Under the pieces are notes generated by a model, which worked only from the letters and a program-made list of their open reading frames with translations, had not been told where the DNA came from and made no database searches. DNA of 64,000 nt from an uncultured Prevotellaceae bacterium (lineage in GTDB: Bacteria > Bacteroidota > Bacteroidia > Bacteroidales > Bacteroidaceae), in NCBI GenBank assembly GCA_902774815.1, contig CACYJV010000005.1:158049-222048 (forward strand), written 5' to 3'. This document shows, piece after piece, positions 7,015 through 16,303 of the stretch. The first letter of the stretch is position 1, and each line of letters opens with the position of its first letter. Position numbers and translations under genes: made by a program.

Positions 7015-8148
7015 CTATTTCAACACATCATTATAAAAATCGTAGAGGCATTTACGGACAAATCCTTGTTCAAACCTATAAGCAACCAACGGTCTTGCCT
7101 TCGCAGCCATAGCCTTCCTTTCAGCTTCGTCGTCGATCATCGCTTTCATTGCATGGAACAATGCATCAGCATCCTTCGATGGAACGATGACACCATTCTC
7201 ACCTTGTACTATAATCTCTCTTGAACCATTGATATCCGTAACTATGCTTGGCAAGCCCATAGCCCCAGCCTCCAATACCGTATTAGGGAAACCCTCTCTA
7301 TAGCTTGGGAATACGAAACAGTCTGCTGCTGCATAGTATGCCAACAGGTCTTCACCATATTGCGGTCCTACGTATTCTATAAATGCGTTAGTCCTTATTA
7401 TATCCCTTGAAGCATCCGATATTGGGTCTAAAGTATCCTCATATTTGCCAACCAACACCAACCTCACAGGAGTCTTTTTTGATATTTTATCAAATGCCTG
7501 GCAAAGTTCGTTAATACCCTTATCCTTAACTATTCGCCCTACGAATAAGAATGTAAACCTGTCTGAGCGTAATTTTTCGCTCTTCACTTTTAACTCTTCA
7601 CTTCGCACGAAGTATGTCAAGTCAACTCCCATCACGTTTCCATATCCCAGCACTTTCAGAGGCTTCTTTGTAATCTTTCCTGCTATAAGGTCATTCTTCA
7701 CGCCCTCACCTTCTGGGATTATATGTGTCGCACAGGCACAAGTCAGCTTGTCCGTCAGCATCAATATCTTCCGCTTCAGTCCCTTCTCCGTAGGCCATAC
7801 CAAACCAGTAAAAGTATGCACACGTACTGGTACCTTAGTCAGCCATGCAGCCATCATGCAGAGCAATCCCGCCTTTGGCGTCATCGAGTGTACCATTGTC
7901 GGTTTCTCCTTTCGGAACACCTTTATAAGTCGCCATAGAGATATAATATCCTTTTTCACGGAAATATGCCTCTCCATCGGAACAGCTATTCCTTTAATAC
8001 CATACTCTTTGGTGATTTCATTCATTTGTTCCCCTGGCGAGGACAAAAGCACTACTTCATATTTCTTGCAAAGATCAGGCAGCATCCCTTTGACAAAACC
8101 CAGAGATTGTGGGACAGTGCATGCTCTGATAATCTTTTTCTTATCCAT
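7015..8148 (-). CDS. Glycosyltransferase, GT4-like (GT-B fold)
   Basis: A 377-residue retaining glycosyltransferase of GT-B fold. The N-domain carries HSMTPKAGLLCMMAA (87-101) and HTFTGLVWPTEKG (111-123); the C-domain begins with FLFVGRIVKDKGI (200-212) and contains the donor-binding block PSYREGFPNTVLEAGAMGLPSIVTDINGSREII, whose Glu is the family's phosphate/sugar contact. It should add one sugar on the cytoplasmic side of the membrane. Between MGVDLTYF and the first C-domain strand, residues 181-195 (VRSEELKVKSEKLRS) read like a translated AT-rich intergenic repeat (see findings). It is the last glycosyltransferase before the ATP-grasp gene. Confidence 0.85.
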   Translation of the reverse strand: MDKKKIIRACTVPQSLGFVKGMLPDLCKKYEVVLLSSPGEQMNEITKEYGIKGIAVPMERHISVKKDIISLWRLIKVFRKEKPTMVHSMTPKAGLLCMMAAWLTKVPVRVHTFTGLVWPTEKGLKRKILMLTDKLTCACATHIIPEGEGVKNDLIAGKITKKPLKVLGYGNVMGVDLTYFVRSEELKVKSEKLRSDRFTFLFVGRIVKDKGINELCQAFDKISKKTPVRLVLVGKYEDTLDPISDASRDIIRTNAFIEYVGPQYGEDLLAYYAAADCFVFPSYREGFPNTVLEAGAMGLPSIVTDINGSREIIVQGENGVIVPSKDADALFHAMKAMIDDEAERKAMAAKARPLVAYRFEQGFVRKCLYDFYNDVLK

Positions 8149-8220
8149 TCTATTTTATTTGAATCTTACGAATTGCCCTATTGATTTAGATTATGGTTTG
8201 ACTCTATAGAAAACTAAATT

Positions 8221-9570
8221 CTAACTGTTGGACAAACGACCTCGAATCCTATCTATTAAAAGGTCTCTCATCGACCTTATTTCTTCTTTTTTCGCATTTA
8301 AGTTAGATAAATATTCGGATTTATTGGTCTCCAAAGATTCGAAAGCTTTGATTAATTTTTCTCCACTTACTTTATCCATATCAAGAGAGAATCCACCATT
8401 ACCTAATACCTCCATTATACCCTTCCCTTTATTGCCTCCATAAGCGATAGCAATGGATGGGACACCAACAATCAAAGAGAAAATGACTGAATGAAAGCGT
8501 GTGCCTACCATATAATCATAATACGAGTATATCTTCTCAACATCTTTACAGGTTAAATCAAAATCTTCAAGGTAACTAGTAGTTTCTCTGACTTTGTTGG
8601 GCAGAGCATCAAGCACTTCTCTGATTGCGATTCTATCATCTTCGTGGCTACTTGGTCCTAATGTATGAGCCATAAAAGTAACATGAAAGCCCCGATTACA
8701 TAGGTATTCAACGAAACTAACAAAACCATTTATATAATTCTTATAGAGGATGTCAGAATGCTGAAAACCCTGGAATCTATATGGGCGTAATGTCAATACC
8801 ACCTTTTTACGTCCTATTGGAACGCCACGACTTATGAGATAATCACACATATCATCTTCGACTGGTTTCAGGAAGAATCCTAAATCTGGGAAAAGCTCAG
8901 TATCAAGCTGAAAATTATTGAGGTATTCTTTGGAAATATTCTCGCGTACCGTCACAAGGTCACACTCTCTTAAGGATTTCAATGCAATCCTTCTGGCTAA
9001 TCTATTCTTCAGAGGTCCTATTGAATTAGGGAGAACAAAGACTTTTTTGCCGTATGCCGTTGCCAGTCTAATATGATAGGTCAAGTAATAAATAAAGTAA
9101 GGATCTGTAACTCCACCATATGAATGTATAAACCCTCCTCCTTTGACGAAAACGGCATCACAATTCTTAACCATATCAAGTGTCTCCTTTTCTCTTCGAT
9201 TAAGAAAGATTTCACCAAATGTTCGCACAAATCTCCATCTCGAAAGCAAGGGCCTTGTATGAATAAAATCAATAATTGCCTGCCCTCCCCATTGCAAAAG
9301 CGTCATCTTAGAATAGCTTTTGCTATCCTCTGCTTTATTATCAAACTTACGTCCAGGATGTTTTATCAATGAATCCACGAAGTCATAGCCCAACTCTTTG
9401 GTCTGCCTGTTTTGAAGGTATGAATTCTTGCCCTCTAAATCTGACATTAAAACACAAGTGACATTGTTTTTGCCATATACATCTTCAGCCAAGCGCACAG
9501 ACTCCCAGACAAGAGCCTGATCGCCTCTGTTTAAGTCTGTGTTTCCTGGAATAATCAATATCTGCTTCAT
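8221..9570 (-). CDS. Polysaccharide pyruvyl transferase family protein
   Basis: A 449-residue member of the polysaccharide pyruvyl transferase family. It opens with ILIIPGNTDLNRGDQALVWE, the family's GN...RGD-A start, then DAVFVKGGGFIHSYGG (about 145-160), VFVLPNSIGPL and, near the end, YMVGTRFHSVIFSLIVGVPSIAIAYGGNKGKGIMEVLG, the donor-binding region with the typical R-F-H-S. Such enzymes add a pyruvate ketal from phosphoenolpyruvate to a sugar, adding negative charge. It overlaps the upstream glycosyltransferase by four bases, so they are co-translated. Some family members without PEP binding have other roles, so the reaction is likely but not proven. Confidence 0.82.
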   Translation of the reverse strand: MKQILIIPGNTDLNRGDQALVWESVRLAEDVYGKNNVTCVLMSDLEGKNSYLQNRQTKELGYDFVDSLIKHPGRKFDNKAEDSKSYSKMTLLQWGGQAIIDFIHTRPLLSRWRFVRTFGEIFLNRREKETLDMVKNCDAVFVKGGGFIHSYGGVTDPYFIYYLTYHIRLATAYGKKVFVLPNSIGPLKNRLARRIALKSLRECDLVTVRENISKEYLNNFQLDTELFPDLGFFLKPVEDDMCDYLISRGVPIGRKKVVLTLRPYRFQGFQHSDILYKNYINGFVSFVEYLCNRGFHVTFMAHTLGPSSHEDDRIAIREVLDALPNKVRETTSYLEDFDLTCKDVEKIYSYYDYMVGTRFHSVIFSLIVGVPSIAIAYGGNKGKGIMEVLGNGGFSLDMDKVSGEKLIKAFESLETNKSEYLSNLNAKKEEIRSMRDLLIDRIRGRLSNS

Positions 9571-10835
9571 ATCAATTTCCTTATTTCAGAAAGAGCTTTT
9601 TCTGATGTGTTTGTGTGGTTCTTAAGTGCAAACTCAACTTTTCTTTTATTCATTGAACAAATCATCTCAGGATGGTCCACGAGATATACTAATTTCTCAT
9701 CCATCTCATTGACGTCTGTAATAATGTAGCCCAATTGATTGTCCGACAGATAATCAATTGATGCAATTTCTTTGGGTCCGATTGCGAGAATAGCAGCCGT
9801 TGACTGCATACAGTCAATGATCTTTGTGGAAAACGATAACCGGGTAGAAAGAATACTTCTTTTTTCAAAAGACTCTATAAACAATGCCATGTCAGCTTTG
9901 TCCATTTCTTCACAAACCTCAGAATATGGTTTGCATCCTAAGAATACGCTGTTCTTCTTATCATCCAAATACAACAACGAATCCTGTGAGGGTGTTGTAT
10001 TAGAATATATCTTCAGAAATAAGCGGTTCGACGCACTATTGTTTACTTTATCAATAGCTTTTACGAAACTAACCATAATATCCTCCCGACCGAAAAGCAA
10101 ATTGCCTGCATAGACTATAGTCAAAGGCTTTCCAACGGTCTTATCTTCATCTAAACGAATTTGCTTACACTCCTTGAAAAAGGGCACAAATTCCTTTCTA
10201 AAAATGGACGAATACTCTTTGCACAACTGAAGAGAACCACCAAACAAAAGTGACGAGGATTCAATTGACTTTTTGAAGCGCTTTCTGAGTAAACTCTCAT
10301 AAAAGAAGCCTAAAGGGTTCTTTGACTTCCTTCCGTACATATCGTCCGCCCAATACATCACTATCTTTGCTCCTGTTACTTTCTGGCAAAAACTAAGCAT
10401 CCAATGCATATACAGATTATAATGACCATGCATATAGATAATATCAGGAGCAAAGTTCCTTACAAACTCTTTTAGTCTTTTGCTCTTCCATACAGGGACC
10501 GCCCAAATCAGTTCACGCAAAAAGAGGAGGACTGTGTTACGATGTTTCTTTAAGAAGGCATAACCACCTTTATTCGGCACAGTTCCTTTTCTTTGCCTGG
10601 CTAAATCGTTATTTACTACGCGCCCACATTTGTTTGGCGTGAATATGTTCTTTATGATATCTGACTCTGTAACATTAAAATAACGATGACAAATTGTATT
10701 GTCAATTTCTTCGTTCCGGCAATAAACATTCGCGACCTCGTCATTATTTCCCAATTTAGAGAAAAGGTTCGAAATGGTGTTGCCTGTTGAATTGGAAAGA
10801 TTCCAGGCATTGAGAGTAATAACAAGTATTTTCAC
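9567..10835 (-). CDS. Glycosyltransferase, GT4-like
   Basis: About 422 residues. The GTG at 10,835 (KILVITLNAWN follows) is preferred over the TTG two codons earlier. It has an N-domain strand with NLSNSTGNTISNLFSKL, DIIYMHGHYNLYMHWML in the middle, then TIVYAGNLLFGREDIMV at the start of the C-domain and the donor region FEKRSILSTRLSFSTKIIDCMQSTAAILAIGPKEIASIDYL. This last block is less canonical than in its neighbours but fits GT-B enzymes. Sugar specificity is unknown. Its 3' end overlaps the pyruvyl transferase start by four bases (ATGA). It lies just after the polymerase gene. Confidence 0.72.
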   Translation of the reverse strand: MKILVITLNAWNLSNSTGNTISNLFSKLGNNDEVANVYCRNEEIDNTICHRYFNVTESDIIKNIFTPNKCGRVVNNDLARQRKGTVPNKGGYAFLKKHRNTVLLFLRELIWAVPVWKSKRLKEFVRNFAPDIIYMHGHYNLYMHWMLSFCQKVTGAKIVMYWADDMYGRKSKNPLGFFYESLLRKRFKKSIESSSLLFGGSLQLCKEYSSIFRKEFVPFFKECKQIRLDEDKTVGKPLTIVYAGNLLFGREDIMVSFVKAIDKVNNSASNRLFLKIYSNTTPSQDSLLYLDDKKNSVFLGCKPYSEVCEEMDKADMALFIESFEKRSILSTRLSFSTKIIDCMQSTAAILAIGPKEIASIDYLSDNQLGYIITDVNEMDEKLVYLVDHPEMICSMNKRKVEFALKNHTNTSEKALSEIRKLI

Positions 10836-10879
10836 GTTCAAAAATAATTGAGTATAAAGGGAATCGTTAAAACGAACAG

Positions 10880-11989
10880 CTATTGCCAGAAGAAGTAATA
10901 TGTAATTCCCCCTCCTCCGGCCAATGTCAAAAAGGATAGTGCACCAATTGCGATTGCATAGACTGCACCACTATTTTTCTTTCCGAAAGCACAGTCAATA
11001 GCGAAAGGCACTAACAATGCAAGAAATAGGTGATAATAAAGCGAGATTCTAATCATCGAACCATTACTGATAATCAGTGGAGCAAAGAAGGTGAGAAGTG
11101 GTGCCATAACATAGAAGATTCGGACATTTCGGTTGGCTAACAAGTCCTTGTTCTTGATGGCTAAGAGAGTGAACAGTGACAATGCTTCTATCAAGAAAAT
11201 GAAAGTCTCCGAACCTCCTTGAACGGCATTTGCACCATATTCGGCGTATTTTTCCATACCAACAGTGTTCCCCATAAACTGAATCGTCTGATTTGGGAAA
11301 GCAAGAACTACGGGGAACACTATAAAGCAGATGGCGTGCAACACCTTTAAAAGGCTTGGTTTCAAATTAAACCAGATAGCCAGAAGTGGCAGGGCGAATA
11401 GCAATGACGAGAAGTGAATGGTCATGCCGATTAGGAAGAAGATGATTGCCCTTATCCGCTTCTTGTCGATAACCGCCAACATTGCCATTAGGTCGAAACC
11501 CAGAGAGAACATCTGGCGGGCACCACCAAGGAAAAAAATCTGAACTAGAGAAATGTAGAATACGAAAGCAAACATAATCTGGCTCGATTTTGTACAATAG
11601 CGGTAAAGAATGATTCCAAACGGCACAAAAAAAAGCAAGTCGGCTATCAAAGAGTAAATCCAGAACTCGTGAGTAAACAAACTGATTAGCTTATTCAGTG
11701 CAACAAATCCCACGTCATAGTCATCGGCTCCGGCAAAATAACGCAGATAGAAGAGCCGCTGGAACTCGTTCCAATCCATATCGAAGACCTGTTCAAAATA
11801 ACCCCTATAATTAAGCGTATCGATATTATAAGTATTCGTCATATACTCCGGACTTCTCAAAGCTGCCACGAGCAAGAGTGCCACACTACATACTAATATA
11901 TAGTTACGACGACTTCGCCGGATATCATTCCAAGAGAATAGTAATCCCAAAATGATAACAAACGGGATTAATATCAAGTTTATATGCAT
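10880..11989 (-). CDS. EpsG family membrane protein, probable polysaccharide polymerase (Wzy), locus B
   Basis: A 369-residue protein made almost wholly of membrane helices (about ten), starting with LILIPFVIILGLLF. The family signature region is FLGGARQMFSLGFDLMAMLAV, after which comes the FFLIGMTIHFSSLLFALPL helix. EpsG-type proteins take the Wzy role, joining lipid-linked repeat units at the outer face of the inner membrane. The DTLNYRGYFEQVF segment in the first large loop is typical of the family. Each gene set in this window has one such protein; the other is at 41,590-42,897. Confidence 0.8.
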   Translation of the reverse strand: MHINLILIPFVIILGLLFSWNDIRRSRRNYILVCSVALLLVAALRSPEYMTNTYNIDTLNYRGYFEQVFDMDWNEFQRLFYLRYFAGADDYDVGFVALNKLISLFTHEFWIYSLIADLLFFVPFGIILYRYCTKSSQIMFAFVFYISLVQIFFLGGARQMFSLGFDLMAMLAVIDKKRIRAIIFFLIGMTIHFSSLLFALPLLAIWFNLKPSLLKVLHAICFIVFPVVLAFPNQTIQFMGNTVGMEKYAEYGANAVQGGSETFIFLIEALSLFTLLAIKNKDLLANRNVRIFYVMAPLLTFFAPLIISNGSMIRISLYYHLFLALLVPFAIDCAFGKKNSGAVYAIAIGALSFLTLAGGGGITYYFFWQ

Positions 11990-12000
11990 AGTTGTATTTG

Positions 12001-13281
12001 TTACCCTCTATTCTTTTGATTAAAATCTCTTAAACAATTATAATAAGTACTAACGTAGTCCTCAACTATCTCCTTGTTCGTAATACGTTCATTGGTAGTA
12101 TGCAAACAATTTTCACGTAATAAATTTGCGTATTCAGGGTTCTCAACCAAACGTAACATATTTTGAGCCATTGCTTTGTGATTCCCCATCTCTGAAAGTA
12201 GAACGCATTCACGCTTTTTGTTTAGGTTGGGAGTGGCTGGAGTTATAGTTGAGACTACTGGAAGACCACAAGCCATTGATTCACGAATAGTCCCCGACAC
12301 AAGATCTATCTTCAATGGGAGCAACGCAAAACGAGATTTTCTAATTTGGCGCATAACATCATCGTGAGTAGTTAATTTTCCCTCAAACGTGACATTATCA
12401 CCTATTCCCAATTCTGAAATTCTATGGTCAAGGCTACTTTTCAACTCCGAAGAATAACCGCCAATTATATCAAGTGTTATATCGGGTTTATCTTTATAAG
12501 CAACCCCAAACGCTTCTATTGCAAGATCAGCAGCTTTGCTTATGTCTGCTGCAAAATACACAAAGTCAAATTCTTTCTTTACTTCTTCTTGAATAACTGG
12601 TTCCGATAGTGCAAGAGAGGTGTCAACGAAGATCGCATCAGGTTTTATTTCTTTGGCAATTATCTCACGGAAACGTGTCACTTGTGTCCCGATATAGTCG
12701 GCACGCATTAAGATTCGTTTTTCCATTTCGCTATTATAAGCGTACTCCTTCTCAGAAACGCCACAACTTGCTTTAAAACGTGGGTCGTTAACCAGCGTTT
12801 GCAATTGTGCTATGACGGGAATATCCTTTGGGATATCAAGAACAGACATAGAATGGAACTTATTTTCAATGCCTATAACATGGACAATATCAGGTTGTAT
12901 CTTATTTATCAACCGTGCAATGGTTTTGCGATTTTTGGGAAAGGATTTCTCCGATCTTAGATTCAGCTTACGTTTTATCTTCTCGGTAATGATATCCGAT
13001 TCGTGCCAAAATACATGGTAGAATATGCCAGAATCCTCAAACTCATGTATTTTTGCGATTCCACTATGAGGGACAACAACATGGAGCTCAACTTTATCCG
13101 TATAATGTTTCATTTCCGCTAATGCATTCGTATCCCACACGGCATAATCCACATGTTGCTTCATCCCCAGCGCTCTTCTCAACATATTTCCCCAATACCA
13201 CCAAGAGAAGGACAAGTGACTACGAATGCTCTTATTTGAAAAAGCACATAACCAAACTATTTTAATCTTCTTATTATTCAT
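12001..13281 (-). CDS. Glycosyltransferase, GT4-like
   Basis: A 426-residue GT-B enzyme. The N-domain has IVWLCAFSNKSIRSHLSFSW and the middle has IQPDIVHVIGIENKFHSMSV. The C-domain starts with FDFVYFAADISKAADLAIEAF and carries FEGKLTTHDDVMRQIRKSRFALLPLKIDLVSGTIRESMACGLPVVSTITP, with the Glu of RESMACG as the donor contact. It is very close in layout to the enzyme at 40,328-41,611 (locus A), which also begins with a short VLWLSS strand. It overlaps the flippase gene by eight bases. Confidence 0.8.
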   Translation of the reverse strand: MNNKKIKIVWLCAFSNKSIRSHLSFSWWYWGNMLRRALGMKQHVDYAVWDTNALAEMKHYTDKVELHVVVPHSGIAKIHEFEDSGIFYHVFWHESDIITEKIKRKLNLRSEKSFPKNRKTIARLINKIQPDIVHVIGIENKFHSMSVLDIPKDIPVIAQLQTLVNDPRFKASCGVSEKEYAYNSEMEKRILMRADYIGTQVTRFREIIAKEIKPDAIFVDTSLALSEPVIQEEVKKEFDFVYFAADISKAADLAIEAFGVAYKDKPDITLDIIGGYSSELKSSLDHRISELGIGDNVTFEGKLTTHDDVMRQIRKSRFALLPLKIDLVSGTIRESMACGLPVVSTITPATPNLNKKRECVLLSEMGNHKAMAQNMLRLVENPEYANLLRENCLHTTNERITNKEIVEDYVSTYYNCLRDFNQKNRG

Positions 13282-14776
13282 TTAAGTGAAATTGTAAAAG
13301 AATTAGCTTTTTTTCATCCTCATTAAGAAGGAACTTATATGCAATTATGAAATACACAAGTGTGTAAGCCACTATGAATGTAAAGAGAGTGAACCAACTA
13401 TCAATAACTAGATAATGCTTTACAATAAATGCCAAAATTGTAAGTCCAAGCAATAATGGTATTATGCGTCCATGACACTCTCGAAAAAAACGTCCTATTT
13501 CCAAATGAAGCGTGCGGCTATAGAATATATTGAGCCAGACTTGATTGAGAGTCATAGCCAAGCAGAATGCCAATGCACATCCAACGGCACCAAGCGAAGA
13601 AGCCAGTAGCAGGGAACCTACTAGGCTCAAACCCGAAGAAACAAATGTAAGCGATGCTGTGAAGCGTACCTTATTTTCAGCATAGACAACATCGTTGGCT
13701 ATGTGTTGAGTGAGCGACACGATATTAAAAGCTGTAAGCAACAAAACTACATAATAGCTATTACTAAACTTGTCGCCCACCCATAAATGAAGGAACTCAC
13801 TACCTACAAGCCAGAAACCCATGATGATGAGGCCTATGATGTAGAGTTGTATACGTCCCACACGAATCATAAGGTTAGTTAACTCCTTGCCTCCGTTTTC
13901 TGCGTGGAGCATACGTGTCACCTTAGGTAAAAACAGCCCGTTAAGTGCTGAAGATAGCGTGTAGGTCATTGCTTCAATAGTCATTCCCAACGCAAAAATA
14001 GAGATTTCTGTTGTATTTGCAAGAATGCCCAAAATTGTGGGAATCAAAGTAAGCCGGAAACGCTGCGCCATGCTGGTCATAAAAACCCAACCAGAGAAAG
14101 ACAACAGCCCTTTCATTTCCTTCTTGTCAAAATAGGACCAATTGATCTTTACACGTGACTTGTATTTGAATATAAGATACTTGAAAAGTTGAGAAAGGAA
14201 ACCGACTGCGCCCGTTATAAACACCAGCTCATATACTCCACCATCAAGAAGTAACGCGATGACAATTAAGACAACTGTTCCTACTTTATGGAACATGTCC
14301 ATCAGCTTATTCTCAACAAAATACTCATACGCCATCATGGCTCCATTCATAGGGTGCCATACAAAGGATAGTACACTAAAGCAACCAGCTATGACGTATA
14401 AGACTTTTAGTTTTTCTATTTCCTCAGGTGTCAATCCTGTGAAAATATCCTTGATGAAGAAATAACATACAAGAAGTGTCAAGAAAATAACGGCATCTAT
14501 ACATAGATATACCTTGGTGGTCAGCCCAAGCATATTCTCCACTTTTTTTTGATTGCCTTCTGCGCGATACTTCGCAATGAAGCGCGTGATAGCTCCAGAG
14601 AGGCCAAAATCGATGATAAAATAGCTGATAAAGGTACCCACCAGACTATAGAGTCCATAGTCCGACACTCCTATCTGCCGTATCATCCACGGCGTATAGA
14701 AGAAGGTAATTGCAATATTCAAGAATATAGCAATATAGGAAATTATTGCACCTTTAGCAATTTGACCTTTAACCAT
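13274..14776 (-). CDS. Oligosaccharide flippase (Wzx/MOP family), locus B
   Basis: A 500-residue protein with 12-14 predicted membrane helices and the usual opening of MATE/MOP flippases: GAIISYIAIFLNIAITFFYTPWMIRQIGVSDYGLYSLVGTFISYF, followed by FGLSGAITRFIAKY. It should move the lipid-linked repeat unit of locus B across the inner membrane. It overlaps the glycosyltransferase at 14,743 by 34 bases, and the downstream glycosyltransferase start by eight, which speaks for one transcript. Length and helix layout are normal. Confidence 0.88.
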   Translation of the reverse strand: MVKGQIAKGAIISYIAIFLNIAITFFYTPWMIRQIGVSDYGLYSLVGTFISYFIIDFGLSGAITRFIAKYRAEGNQKKVENMLGLTTKVYLCIDAVIFLTLLVCYFFIKDIFTGLTPEEIEKLKVLYVIAGCFSVLSFVWHPMNGAMMAYEYFVENKLMDMFHKVGTVVLIVIALLLDGGVYELVFITGAVGFLSQLFKYLIFKYKSRVKINWSYFDKKEMKGLLSFSGWVFMTSMAQRFRLTLIPTILGILANTTEISIFALGMTIEAMTYTLSSALNGLFLPKVTRMLHAENGGKELTNLMIRVGRIQLYIIGLIIMGFWLVGSEFLHLWVGDKFSNSYYVVLLLTAFNIVSLTQHIANDVVYAENKVRFTASLTFVSSGLSLVGSLLLASSLGAVGCALAFCLAMTLNQVWLNIFYSRTLHLEIGRFFRECHGRIIPLLLGLTILAFIVKHYLVIDSWFTLFTFIVAYTLVYFIIAYKFLLNEDEKKLILLQFHLNE

Positions 14777-15747
14777 TTGCTTTTTTTATTTGCAACGGGA
14801 ATACATCCTGTCAGTTTATAGCATAGGAACGTAACGGCTGCCCTAACATATGATTTCGTTGAAGTTTTGTAACGTTGATAAAACCTCTCAAGGACAATAG
14901 GATTAAATAAATCCTCTACTATAAGCGGCGAGAAATGCTCATCTTTGTCAATTGGAAGGGTTGAATACTTCTTAAATGCTTCCGGGGAACCGCCATGCGT
15001 TCCAGTGCCATCCCATCCCCAGTTTCTTACTTTGTTGACTTTGGGGAAAACACACCATTTTTCATCTTTAGGCAACAAAGAGACCAACATATCAAAATGG
15101 AAAGTATTAAGCGCGACCTGATATAGCATAGAAGAATACCTTTTAACTTTCTTTTTGAACACATCAGCCACGTTCGCCTTTTTTACACTATTTAACAAAA
15201 ACAAGCGGTTTTCTAACTTTGTTATTTTGCTATATCTATTAAACCACGAACCATATCCCCATGCATTAAAAATAGTATTCAACTTGTACACATTGTTTTT
15301 TATGTCATTTGTATCAATATCCTTACAACTGCAAATAGCAAAAACAGACATGTCATCTTTATATGTCTCTAATCCCCAATTCAAATATTCTAAAAAGTTG
15401 GTAGAAAACTCGTTATCATCTTCTGTGAAAATATATCTATCAGATATTTTACTTAAGTCTTTTAAGATCAATTCATAATTACCATCTTGTTTACATATTC
15501 CATAATTGGATGAGCGTCTTATAACAAAAAGATGACTAAAACCATGTTCAGATTCCTTTTCCGTAAGATATGAATTAATCATTTCCCAACCTACACGATA
15601 ACATTCTGACGGAGGATAATCCAATGCGACATACACGTCTGTGTATTCAGCTCCTGTACAATGTTCAAGGGATTCCAAGCATCTTTTAAAATGCTCAAAT
15701 CTATTTAGCGTAGGGATTATTACTGGTGCATATTTGTTATCTTTCAT
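14743..15747 (-). CDS. Glycosyltransferase family 2
   Basis: A 334-residue GT-A enzyme. It starts with PVIIPTLNRFEHFKRCLESL, the nucleotide-binding strand of GT2, and has DRYIFTEDDNEFSTNFLEYLNWGLE (about 111-135), whose E-D-D is the metal/donor site. The tail (LERFYQRYKTSTKSYVRA onward) is basic and may touch the membrane. Sugar donor and acceptor cannot be read. It sits between the acyltransferase and the flippase with overlaps on both sides. Confidence 0.8.
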   Translation of the reverse strand: MKDNKYAPVIIPTLNRFEHFKRCLESLEHCTGAEYTDVYVALDYPPSECYRVGWEMINSYLTEKESEHGFSHLFVIRRSSNYGICKQDGNYELILKDLSKISDRYIFTEDDNEFSTNFLEYLNWGLETYKDDMSVFAICSCKDIDTNDIKNNVYKLNTIFNAWGYGSWFNRYSKITKLENRLFLLNSVKKANVADVFKKKVKRYSSMLYQVALNTFHFDMLVSLLPKDEKWCVFPKVNKVRNWGWDGTGTHGGSPEAFKKYSTLPIDKDEHFSPLIVEDLFNPIVLERFYQRYKTSTKSYVRAAVTFLCYKLTGCIPVANKKSKWLKVKLLKVQ

Positions 15748-16303
15748 TGTGAATCTGCAGTAAGTTCAACAATTGTTTACTTCTCTCTCGATGAAATCTT
15801 GCTGGCGTGCCGAAATAGATGCCCCAGGGGGCCAAGTCTTCCCTCACAAGTGAGGCGGCTCCGACAACGGCTCCTTCTGAAATGGTCAAATTAGGGAACA
15901 CCAAACAGTGGGCTCCAATTTGAACAAACTTACCAAGATGTACCAATCCTCCCGTGACATTTGTAGTACCCTCTGGACTCATCGGACCAATCATATAATC
16001 ACCACCGAAATCATCCATTGCTGAATACACAGTGCTCCTTGCCGAGATACCAGAGTAGTCATCTATAGTAATCCCCATTGCCCCGTAAAGCGCGACATAA
16101 GCTGAAATATGAATATTACTCCCCAGAGTAATTTTACCCGATAGAATGCAGTAGTCGTCTATGCGGACGTTGTTACCTATGGTCATCTCCGATGCACCAT
16201 AGAATCTGGCATATCTGCTTATTAAACAGCCGTTCCCTATGGTTTTGAAGCCAATTTCTGCAAGCTCAGCATCCGACAAAAAGGAGGATGTCTTGGTACT
16301 CAT
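15737..16303 (-). CDS. Hexapeptide-repeat acyltransferase (LbH)
   Basis: 188 residues from ATG 16,303, which overlaps the aminotransferase stop in an ATGA; a TTG four codons earlier would be less likely. The left-handed beta-helix repeats are clear in IGNGCLISRYARFYGASEMTIGNNVRIDDYCILSGKITLGSNIHISAYVALYGA, followed by a loop and VHLGKFVQIGAHCLVFPNLTISEGAVVGAASLV. It should acetylate an amino sugar. The gene just upstream makes an aminotransferase, and this pair (aminotransferase plus LbH acetyltransferase) is the classical way to make an N-acetylated amino sugar such as Qui4NAc or Fuc3NAc. The exact sugar is inference. Confidence 0.82.
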   Translation of the reverse strand: MSTKTSSFLSDAELAEIGFKTIGNGCLISRYARFYGASEMTIGNNVRIDDYCILSGKITLGSNIHISAYVALYGAMGITIDDYSGISARSTVYSAMDDFGGDYMIGPMSPEGTTNVTGGLVHLGKFVQIGAHCLVFPNLTISEGAVVGAASLVREDLAPWGIYFGTPARFHRERSKQLLNLLQIHNER

